Positions 36,101 through 43,601 of a stretch of DNA of 64,000 nucleotides are shown here, piece after piece. Under the pieces are notes generated by a model, which had not been told where the DNA came from, searched no databases, and worked only from the letters and a program-made list of their open reading frames with translations. How positions within the stretch are numbered: the first letter of the stretch is position 1; every line of letters begins with the position of its first letter. A program made the position numbers and the translations under genes. This DNA comes from Sitta carolinensis (lineage: Eukaryota; Chordata; Aves; Passeriformes; Sittidae): positions 2,774,452-2,838,451 of the forward strand of contig CM063294.1 of assembly GCA_032173965.1 (NCBI GenBank), read 5' to 3'.

Positions 36101-39100
36101 GCAGGCAGGGCTGGGGCTGGGGCTGCCTGCCCTGCCAGGCCCTGTGGCTGTGTGTGCAGCTGTCAGCTGGACAGGCACCATTCCTCCTGGGAAGGGTTCA
36201 GGGGAGGTGGATGTGTGTTGCCTGTCGGATGGGGCTGTGTGAGTGGTCAGTCCCAGTTTGGGCTGTACCTGTGGGAGGTGGTGTTTTTAGTCCATGTAGC
36301 TGAACTGAACCACACACAAGTGCACCCCTTGCCCCACTCACCTCTTTTAGGAAGGCTGCAGGAAGTCTTGGAGGTGGAGAAGGCTCCTGAGAGCTGGCAG
36401 AGGAGAATATGGGCCAGGTTGGTGATACATCTATACTCAGGGGCAGGAGAGGTGCAGTTTCTGAGCCCCAGGATGTGCTGGGAGGCCCAGCTGGTGGGAT
36501 TGGTTCTGCTGCCCAAGGAGGGATCTTCTTGCCCTCCATCCTGGTGCCAGACAGCTATTAGCATGGCAATTCTGTTTCCAGAAAGCAGATTTAGGTGAGA
36601 ACACTTCCTTTGGGGCTAGTTTTGAGACAGATCATCAGGGCTGTGGTTTGTCCTGTTCCCAAGTGCTGCAGCCCTTCCTGCCTGGGGAAGGAACTGTCGT
36701 TGGGAGTGGTATTAGCTTAAAGGAATTAGGAAACCAGGCTGGGAGGCATTGACTGCCCTGGCTTCTGGGGGTTTGCAGCCTGCCAGTGCTCTGCAGGTGG
36801 CCCAGCCCTCGCTGGGCTGTGGCTGAGGCCAGGTGTTGGTCTCACACCTGTCCCAGTGCAGGTGTTCTGTGTGGGCCAGGAGGAGGATCAGGGGCTGTCA
36901 CCACAGAGGAGAGAGGGCATGAGAATGGGTAGGTAGCCTGTGGCAGGAAGAAGGGAGGATGCAAGAGCATATGAAGTGTGCTGTCCACCTGGAAGCCTGT
37001 ACTGCAAATCCTGCTACCTTCCCACGTGCCCTCTGCCACGCAGCCTCCAGCTCCCCTTCCTTGCTCTGGGGGGGGAGAAGCTTCTCCAGTGCTGCTGGGA
37101 CCTGCAGCCCTGGGCCATCCCTCCCTGGGTGAGTGATCTCATGGGAATGCACTGGCTTTCTCTGGAAGCAGCAGGGGCTGGCAGGGCCTGGCAGTGTTGG
37201 GCAGAGGCTGTTCCTCTGAAATAAGCTTCAGTAACACCCCACAAGAGAGTTTTGTAAAGTAATTCTCTAGCAAGTGGCTGTGGGAGCTGTGAAGCAGGAG
37301 GAATCAGCCATCCCTTTGATGCAGTTTGAGTCCTTGGCTGATACACCAGCTGCTTCCTGTCGTGCCCTCTGGGTTTCCTTGTCACTGCCTTGCCACACTG
37401 CTGGGGATACTGCAGGGACAGCAGCACAGCAGGGTCACTGCCCAGCCTCCTGTGGAGCCTGGCCCTGCTTGGCAGCCGGGAGCTGGGGCTTTTCTGGGAG
37501 CTCAGTGGCATGTGGCAACTTCCCTCTGCTGCCTTCTCAAAGCCAGTCTCCTTTCTCTGTTCTTCCCTGGGGCTCTGAGGCTTAGGCAGTGGCATCTGGG
37601 GCTGGTTTGGGCACCCACCTTACCTGTCCAGGGGCTCACAGGAGCTGGGGGAGAGTGGGGGCAGTTTAGGACACCGCTGTGGGGAGTGAGGAGGAGTTCT
37701 GGGGCAGCAGCAGCAGTACAGGGCCAGTGTGCTGCCATGTCCCTTTGGGCTGCTGCTGTGTCCCCGTGGGCTGCTGACTGGTGAGCACTGGAGCTACAGC
37801 TGTAGAAGTGAAACCAGAGGCTTCAGAGAGCAGCAGCCACCTTTGTTTTCACGAGGGACCAAACCCAGCAGTGCAGTTTTGATGTTGCCCTGGGGATTTC
37901 CACAGGCTGCACTTGTCATGGCACAGGTGGCAGAGGATGATCTCCTGGAGCAGCAAAGACATTTTCCCAGGGAAATGCATCAGCTCCGCGGATGCTGAGG
38001 TGGAACCCAGCAGCCACAGGCTGGCCTAAACCAGGGGCTCAGAGGACACAGGGTTAACTCGGGCTGCGAGTGCAAATGCAAGCTGTGAGCTGAAAGCTGG
38101 AGGTGGGGAGGCAGGGTGGTGTTCAGGGAACAGATACCACCAGCCTGGCAGGTCTGGCTGGACCGGAACAGCCTCCAGCATGACTTCAGAGCTGTGCTGT
38201 CGTGTCTCCGGGCTCTGGTGTGGGCAGAGCGTGTGTCAGCCGCTCACTGGGAGAGCGCAGTTTCCTGTCTAGACCCCGGTAATCGCAGTGGGGAGGGGTT
38301 TGCAGGCTGGCCCCGCTCCTCCTCCGGTGATTGCCGCAGCAGACCCCGCGCTGCAGTTCCCCCTTCCTGGGGAAGAAACACCTCGCTGGTGCCACGTGTC
38401 TCGGAAAATGTGGCGCCCGTCTGCTCCTCGCTTGCCTGTGCTCGGGCTGTGGGTGCAGTGGGAGCTCCCCCGCGCTGGCTCCGTCCTGCCGGGCTGCAGG
38501 GCAGCTCTGGGAGTCGCAGCCCCCCGGCTGTGGGTGCAGGGCTCCCCTCGATGCTCGAGGAATGCTCCTGCAGCCCAGAGATGGGACTCCCTGGAAACGG
38601 CTGCTGGGAGGGAGTAGGAGTACCGGGACCAGCCCAGATTCTCGTGCCTCAAAAGTTAGGTGACCAAGGAGAGTGATTGGGGGAAAGAAAACTTCCCTGA
38701 ACTCTGCCCTACCTGGAACTGCAGGTGCTGCTTAAGTGCAGAAATGGCATTAAACCCAGGCCTTTTGCCAAGGGCAGGGCAGAGCATGTCACTGGGCAGG
38801 GGTGGGCAGTGTGGGTCCACGTGTGGGTGCTCCTCTGCTGCATCAGGGGTCTTTGTCCTCATGGAAGCGGGGCCCACACAGGCACCAGCAAGGCTTCCTG
38901 ATGGGATGTCTGAAATTCTGCTGGCAGGCTGCAGCCTGCTCCTGCTCCTGGGCTCTCCCAGTCCTGCTGGACAGCGTGCTGCTCTGGAGCTGTCTCCTGC
39001 TGCCTGGTGGGAGCAGCAGGGCAGGATCATCTCCTGCACTAATTAATTAAATGGTGTTAAGAAAAAGCTTTAGTGAAAAATGACCCCTAGAAGTCAGCTG

Positions 39101-40605
39101 TACTGCTGCCACTCTCCTTGGTCAGCAGAGAGAGGTGAAGCTGTGAGCCACAAGGGTTTTTCGGGCCTGTCTCCACTTGCTGCCCTCAGAGTCGGTTCCC
39201 TCCGTGTGAAATCCCTCGACGTCCGTGCGGGCAGCGCGGGGACAGCGCGGTGGTGACGGAGTCCTGCTCGTGTGTCACTGACTCACTGGCAGTGGGAACC
39301 TGTGGCTGCTCTTCTTCTCCCTGTGGTTTCCTCAAAAGCAGTTCCTGTAAGCGAAAGGGAGCCCACGTGCCTGGGGACCATGGAGAGGGACGAGGATCCC
39401 TGGGCCATAACCCCGGCCCTGGCTGTCACGAGCAGCCTTCAGCAGTTAAATACAAACCCCTCAGCCTTGAGAGGCAGGGCTGGGAGAGGAGCACTCCAGC
39501 TGAGTGTGCAGCCACTGCAAGGGGCTGGAGGGGAGTGGTGGCAGCAGGACTGCTCCATGGGCTAATGGATTTTCAGCATTACAAGTCCCATGGGCTCACA
39601 GAGTCAGGGTGAGGCTCTCAGGGCAGCATCAGTTCTTGCCCTTCACCTGTCCTTGCTTTGGGGGAGCTTTGGGGGCCACTGCTGCTGTACTGGGCTCCTG
39701 GCACTGGGGACGTGACTGGTAGAGCCTCTGGCAGGATGCTGTGGGTGGAGGCCTGGACTCCTGGAATTTAATACCAGTCCTGCCAGTGCTTACTGGGAGC
39801 TGGCATGGCCCAGAGCAGGGCTCTGCATGGGCAGCACGGGAGCCTGTGCTCACAGCAACACCAGAGGAGACTGTTGTGTCTGTTGTTTGGAAACCCAGAG
39901 AAAATAGTCAAAAGAGCCAAGCACTGATTTTTTCCAGCCACAGAGGAGCACCCAGACTAGCAGGAAAAAACGCTGCATGCTGAATTCCTATCTTGGGATG
40001 CATGGCTTGGGGCTGCTTCCCTGCCAAGCCCTGCCTAATTACAGATGATTAAGGAAACACGTATTTGGTGACGATGCCAGGGAATTGCTGATAGAAAGGA
40101 GGATATAGGGTTAGAAAATGGCCCAGCTGGGAAAAAGCATCTTCTGTGCCCAAGGAGAGGGTTTTGCTGTGTCTCCATAAGGAGGCCTTGGCATGTCAGT
40201 CCCTCTCTAGGCTCCAAGAGTTATGGGATCTGATTTGATCTCCTTCCTTGCTGAAGTTCGTGGCTCCCACTTTTTGCGGTGCCACTGTTGCAAGAGTCCC
40301 AGCAGCCCTGAGAAGGTTTCAGGGGGGAATTCAGTCTGTAAGCATTGCCCTGCCCTGTGCCTCTGGCAATGCCTGACTGGTGTCCCACAGGACAACTGCA
40401 GCGTGCTGGGTGCCCCAGCCAGCACCCACAGCTCTGCCTGGGTGGCTCTGGGCCCTGGCACCCAGGTTTGTGCTGGCAGGGCTGGGGGGATCCTGACTTA
40501 CCTGTGCTTCCTGCCTTGCAGCAGAAGAAGTCATACCTGGAGCGGAGTGTGAAGGAAGCAGAAGACAACATCCGGGAGATGCTGATGGCCCGCAGGGCAC
40601 AGTAG
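9139..40605 (+). CDS. PFDN1: Prefoldin subunit 1 (four coding exons)
   Basis: Joining 9139-9171, 9373-9539, 24371-24455 and 40522-40605 gives a 122-residue protein, the same length as human PFDN1, with all junctions in phase. It is a beta-type prefoldin subunit: an N-terminal helix (LQAKVMDTQQKVKLADLQIE), a central beta-hairpin region around residues 42-75, and a C-terminal helix ending EDNIREMLMARRAQ. In the known hexamer two alpha- and four beta-type subunits form a jellyfish-shaped cytosolic cochaperone that hands unfolded actin and tubulin to the CCT/TRiC chaperonin. Small differences from the human protein cluster just after the exon 2/3 junction (QPKGVIHNQ). Start chosen: MAAPVDLELKK, with a YY1 motif over the ATG. 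Introns are about 0.2, 14.8 and 16.1 kb. Confidence 0.97.
9373..9539 (+). CDS. PFDN1: PFDN1 exon 2
   Basis: Follows acceptor CCCCGTGCAG. It encodes the first coiled-coil helix and most of the beta-hairpin region (AFTELQAKV ... MYEGVGR). It ends CGG AT before donor GTGAGT; the split Met codon is completed by exon 3. Confidence 0.96.
9630..10060 (+). mobile_element. CR1 LINE 3'-end fragment
   Basis: About 430 bp of CR1 in sense orientation starting 90 bp after the PFDN1 exon 2 donor. Landmarks: GGCCTGGAGCACAAGGACTG, GGGGCTGCCCAGGGAGGTGG, GGCACTTAATGCCATGATTT, and an end at GATTAATTCTGTGATTC. Confidence 0.88.
17995..18065. promoter_or_regulatory. CpG-dense patch within AT-rich intron
   Basis: About ten CpGs in 70 bp (GCGTAAAGCGCGGCTTGGCC, GCCGGCTGGCGCGCTCCGC) surrounded by CpG-poor sequence. 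An AP-1/MAF-like CAGCTGAGTAA lies just upstream (about 17974-17984). It could be a regulatory element or an alternative promoter; no exon is evident. Confidence 0.3.
23545..23925 (-). mobile_element. CR1 LINE 3'-end fragment (minus)
   Basis: Reverse-complement CR1 3' end: CCATCCAGTCCCACCCCCTG, CCATGGGCAGGGACACTTTC, GCAGCCTGTGCCAGGGCCTG, then GTTCTCCAGGTTGTACAACC. It lies about 450 bp before PFDN1 exon 3. Confidence 0.9.
24371..24455 (+). CDS. PFDN1: PFDN1 exon 3
   Basis: Acceptor TTCTCTTGTAG and donor GAG|GTAAGT. It completes Met67 and encodes FILQPKGVIHNQLLEKQKIA and the start of the second helix to residue 95. Only 85 bp long, it was identified by family sequence and phase. Confidence 0.96.
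25829..26374. repeat. 39-bp minisatellite, exactly 14 copies
   Basis: Fourteen head-to-tail 39-bp units begin GGCAGCACCTCTGG and contain GCAGGTGGAATGT; 14 x 39 = 546 bp fits the boundaries exactly. Unit variants differ at a few sites (GGGTTT/GGCTTT, GGGGGC/GGGAGC/GGAGGC, final TGACT/TTGCA/TGGCT). Copies 2 and 4 are identical, as are 6 and 7, and 12 and 13. Because 39 is a multiple of three and the unit lacks stops in several frames, long repetitive frames are open on both strands; I regard them as non-coding. Confidence 0.95.
27965..28335 (-). mobile_element. CR1 LINE 3'-end fragment (minus)
   Basis: Reverse-complement CR1 3' end: CCATGGGCAGGGACACCTTC, GTGCCAGGGCCTCACCACCC, TTCCTTGTCCTGTCACTCC and CATCTCCAGGCTGAACAGCC. 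It begins near TCACAGAACAGTGTTGG. Confidence 0.9.
28865..28980. promoter_or_regulatory. Candidate intronic enhancer: GATA and MEF2 motifs
   Basis: GTGATTATCAC (about 28867-28877) and TGATAATATCTGATAG (28891-28906) give at least three GATA sites. Two TTGTCAG motifs (28941 and 28951) resemble MEIS/TGIF sites, and CTAAAAATAAC (28967-28977) is a full MEF2 consensus. The clustering within about 110 bp of unique DNA suggests a regulatory element, unproven. Confidence 0.35.
32080..32640. promoter_or_regulatory. Possible conserved non-coding element
   Basis: Repeat-free stretch with many compact motifs: homeobox-like ATTA/TAAT words (GCATTAATAAG, GATTAGCATTAAG, GAGTAATAATTAGTC), CpGs kept in AT-rich context (CCGAG, CACCGAG, AACGAGCCGAG), and no frame of note. 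This texture is what old vertebrate enhancers look like, but only alignment could show conservation. Confidence 0.25.
35841..36021. repeat. Degenerate ~20-bp tandem repeat, about nine copies
   Basis: Units of 19-22 bp of the form AAGCCATCCTGCACCCCC recur nine times with substitutions (GCACC/GTACC, ATCC/TTGCC). The uneven unit length and drift indicate an older array than the 39-bp minisatellite. It gives a Pro-rich open frame that I do not consider coding. Confidence 0.85.
40522..40605 (+). CDS. PFDN1: PFDN1 exon 4 (C-terminal helix and stop)
   Basis: Encodes QKKSYLERSVKEAEDNIREM to the terminal RRAQ, then TAG at 40603-40605. The acceptor is a NAGNAG tandem (GCAGCAG). Use of the first AG keeps the family's Gln; use of the second would drop one residue. 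Confidence 0.97.
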   Translation, partial: QKKSYLERSVKEAEDNIREMLMARRAQ

Positions 40606-40647
40606 TGGCTCCCGTGGCTGATCCCCATTGCCTGACCCACCCACCTT

Positions 40648-40653
40648 AATAAA
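40648..40653 (+). terminator. PFDN1: PFDN1 polyadenylation signal AATAAA
   Basis: AATAAA only 43 bases after the stop codon, followed by TGTTTGGTTTG. The 3'UTR is therefore very short, with cleavage expected near 40670. Confidence 0.8.
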
Positions 40654-40669
40654 ACACTGCTGTTTGGTT

Positions 40670-41014
40670 TGCCACAGACACTGTGTGGCACACAGCACGT
40701 GTCCCTGTGGCTGCTCTCCCTGCATGGGTGTGAGGGAGAAACGGGGTGGTGGGAGGAGCTGGGCGAGGGGCCTGCAGGGCTCCCTGCTGTCCCCTCATCC
40801 TGGGGGAACCCACTGCCTGCGGCCTGCTGTGGGCAGGGGGAAGGTCCTGCTGGGGAGGGGTGTGGGGGAGAGGCAGGGCTGGCACAGGAGCAGACAGAGC
40901 CATGGACACAGGCACAGGCATGGGCATGGCAACTGGCTCAGGCCCAGCCAGTCTGTGCCAGGAGGTCATTCCCACTGCTCCGGGTCATTCTTGCTGCCCT
41001 GGGTCATTCCTTCT
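40670..41014. other. Convergent intergenic spacer, first part
   Basis: GC-rich unique sequence between the PFDN1 poly(A) site and the C/T-rich array. Large overlapping frames that begin here continue into the repeats and look non-coding. Nothing else is seen. Confidence 0.6.
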
Positions 41015-41815
41015 GTCCCCCCCCATTCCCTCTCCTCTCTATACCGTTCCATTCCTTCATCCCATCCCCTCTATCCCATTCATCCCCTCTATCCCTCTCC
41101 ATTCCCTCTATCCTGTTCCTCCCCTATCCCGCCCCTATTCCTCTCACCGCTCCATTCCCTCTATCCCCCATTCCCCCTATCCCATTCCTCCCCCTGTCCC
41201 GTCCCTCTACCCCGCTCCACTTTATTCCACTTCATCCCCCATTCCTGCCATCCCCCCTGTCCATTCCCCTACCCGCTCCATCCCCCTATCCCGCCCCATT
41301 CCCCCTATCCTGCCCATTCCCCTATCCCTTCCATTCCCCTATCCGCCCATTCCCTGTCCCCCCCATTCCCCCTGTCCCGTTCCATTCCTTCTATCCCTTT
41401 CCCCCTATCCCATTCCATCCCCCTATCCCATTCCATTCCCCCGTATCCCGCCCCATTCCCCCTGTCCCGTTCCATTCCCCCTGTCCCGCCCATTCCCCCT
41501 ATCCCGCCCCATTCCCCCTGTCCCGTTCCATTCCCCCATCCCGCTCCATTCCCCCGTCCCGCCCCATTCCCCCTATCCCGCCCCATTCCCCTGTCCCGTT
41601 CCATTCCCCCTGTCCCGCCCATCCCCCTATCCCGCCCATTCCCTGTCCCGTTCCATTCCCCCCATCCCGCTCCATTCCCCTGTCCCGCCCCATTCCCCCT
41701 ATCCCGCCCCATTCCCCCTGTCCCGTTCCATTCCCCCCATCCCGCCCCATTCCCCCTGTCCCGCCCCATTCCCCCTATCCCGTTCCATTCCCCCTATCCC
41801 GCCCCGTTCCCGCCT
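41015..41815. repeat. C/T-rich minisatellite; G-quadruplex-type array on minus strand
   Basis: About 800 bp built from CCATTCCCCCTATCCCG-like units of about 17-19 bp, with TATCCC/TGTCCC and CGCCC/CGTTC variants. Order is irregular at the left and more uniform toward the right. The minus strand reads as blocks such as GGGGCGGGATAGGGGGAAT, giving closely spaced runs of three to five G. All three plus frames are largely free of stops. Confidence 0.93.
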
Positions 41816-41887
41816 GGCCCCGGCGGGGCCGGCAGTTCGCGGCCCGCCATCGCCACCGTGTGGCCGTAGCGGGCAGCGCACCGGCGC

Positions 41888-42156
41888 GGCCCCGCTCTGC
41901 GCAGCGCCTTCCAGAGGCTCCCGGATCCCGGCGTTTGCAGGCCCCGCTCTGCGCAGCGCCTTCCAGAGGCTCCCGGATCCCGGGGTTTGCAGGCCCCGCT
42001 CTCCGCAGCGCCTTCCAGAGGCTCCCGGATCCCGGGGTTTGCAGGCCCCGCTCTCCGCAGCGCCTTCCAGAGGCTCCCGGATCCCGGGGTTTGCAGGCCC
42101 CGCTCTCCGCAGCGCCTTCCAGAGGCTCCCGGATCCCGGGGTTTGCAGGCCCCGCT
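41888..42156. repeat. 52-bp GC-rich tandem repeat, five copies plus a partial
   Basis: Five head-to-tail 52-bp units start at 41888, 41940, 41992, 42044 and 42096, with a 9-bp sixth (GGCCCCGCT). Each holds CTTCCAGAGGCTCCCGGATC. Copies 3-5 are identical; copies 1 and 2 carry CTGCGCAG instead of CTCCGCAG, and copy 1 alone has CGGCGTTTG. As 52 is not a multiple of three, open frames pass through all three readings, giving a 52-residue protein period over 156 bp. Confidence 0.95.
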
Positions 42157-43150
42157 GCTGTAGGCCCACCTGCGCTCGGTGCACTCACACTCGGGGCTCG
42201 CCCTTCGCTGCCACCGGGCTCCCAGCCCACTTCCTTCCCCCACCGCGGAGGGTGACCCGGGGACTCCACTCCGGATTCCTGCCCGCTGCCAAGCTGCCAG
42301 GGGGTGACAGTGACAGGGAAGGTGACAGTGCTCATTCCCAGGGCAGGGGACGCTGGGAACCAGGCACAGACCTGAGCTTATGGCTGCAGACGGGCAGCCC
42401 CTGGAAGGAAGCTCCTGGGGACAGGGAATTGCAAGGGCCTCCCATCAACCCCACACACGTGAGCTTGCCCCATACAGAGCCCAGAGCGCGCTGCTGAGCC
42501 CAGAGTGGAGCCGAACAGAGCCCCAGGGGTCACCACCGGGCGACAGCGAGTGCAGCCCTCCACAGACAGGGCCAGAGCCGCGGGTGCTCTCCAGGCCGTG
42601 CCAGGGAGAGTCAGGGCACCAGGGTGGGCGTTGCTCCGAGGCTGGGGGAGCAGCAGCGTGGGACACACCCCCTGAAGCAGCAGCAGCAGGTTTTCCCCAC
42701 TTTTCTGCAGAAAAAAGCTTTTTATCCCTTTTCTGACCAGGCGTGCCATGGAACAGCTTCAGCTCTAAATCCTCAGCACTAGATTAATCCATGGCTTTTC
42801 TCTTCTTACCCATTAATTTACCTCCCCAAGCCTCTGCTCTGCAGCACGGGATGATGGAGCTCAGCTTGGGACCAGCCCTGCCCGAGCAGCTGCTGGTGCA
42901 CACACAGCAGCTCAGCCTGTGCTCCTCCCAGCTCTGCTGTGCCAGGGGCTGCTGGAGAGGGCCCTGGCTCCAGAAGGGAAAACAAGGAGGATGAAAACAT
43001 GACTGTGCTGCCCTGTGTGGGATGAGGGGCATGGAGGTGCCATACCAAGGACTCCCCCCTACAGTCAGTGCCCACAGGAGGCCAAGGACAGGCAGCACCT
43101 GGGGGGATGCCCACCCTGCAGACAGATTTACTGAAACAGCCGGGACCTAG
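42157..43150. other. Convergent intergenic spacer, second part
   Basis: Unique sequence between the 52-bp repeat and the CYSTM1 3' end. I see no exon, repeat family or RNA gene. Confidence 0.55.
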
Positions 43151-43494
43151 TGAAGAAAATCAAGTGTTGGCTTTAATTATTGCGTACGTCTTCGTCTCTA
43201 GGGCTAGGAAAATCTCAACTGGTAAATATACATTTCATCAGAATGCCTTTGGCTGAAATACACCATTAGCACATTCTTCAAAGTTACAACAAAAGTCTTA
43301 GAAATGTTAAAAAGGGATTCTTTTTCCTTTACTAAAATAAAGGAGTGCACCCCCCACCCCGACAAGGCGCTAGGACGGACAGACGGGAACTCTTGGCTGT
43401 GCAAAGCAGAGCGTTGATTACAGTAACAGAAAGAAGTCGGGACAGGAGTGGGGAGCCTGCGGAGCGCTCGGGGCGCGGCGGGGCGGCAGCGGCG
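43150..43494 (-). other. CYSTM1: CYSTM1 3'UTR
   Basis: About 345 bases on the minus strand between the TGA stop and the proposed ATTAAA signal: GC-rich next to the stop and AU-rich further on. Confidence 0.5.
43172..43177 (-). terminator. CYSTM1: CYSTM1 polyadenylation signal (ATTAAA variant)
   Basis: On the minus strand this reads ATTAAA, the commonest variant signal, about 320 bases after the stop codon. I found no AATAAA nearer on that strand. Cleavage would fall near 43150. Confidence 0.5.
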
Positions 43495-43601
43495 TCAGGT
43501 CAGCATGTCCCAGAGGCAGCAGCAGCAGAGCGCGGTCCAGCACGCCGTCAGGCAGGCGCTCTCGCCCGTGTCGTCCCTCCGCCGCTCCTCCACGACGTAC
43601 A
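43495..43601 (-). CDS. CYSTM1: CYSTM1 last exon (cysteine-rich membrane module)
   Basis: Follows acceptor GTGCCCGCAG on the minus strand. The split codon G|TG gives Val75. It encodes the whole conserved CYSTM module and the TGA stop at 43497-43495. Confidence 0.95.

Larger units (their letters stand above)
24456..40521 (+). other. PFDN1: PFDN1 intron 3 (16.1 kb)
   Basis: Starts GTAAGT and ends TGCCTTGCAG. It contains the 39-bp minisatellite at 25829-26374, a CR1 copy at about 27965-28335, a GATA/MEF2 motif cluster near 28865-28980, a possible conserved non-coding stretch at about 32080-32640, a G11 tract near 31987-31997, GC-richer patches at 35090-35420 and 38150-38560, and a degenerate 20-bp repeat at 35841-36021. 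No nested coding gene is recognised. Confidence 0.75.

Noticed and set aside
35661..36242. 193-codon Pro-rich frame
   Set aside because: It depends on the degenerate 20-bp tandem repeat and GC-rich flanks; no supporting signals.
40746..42497. 583-codon open frame (with 528- and 413-codon frames overlapping it) across the convergent spacer
   Set aside because: The frames run through the C/T-rich and 52-bp arrays, which lack stops in all three plus frames. There are no splice signals, conserved domain or sensible start; composition explains them.
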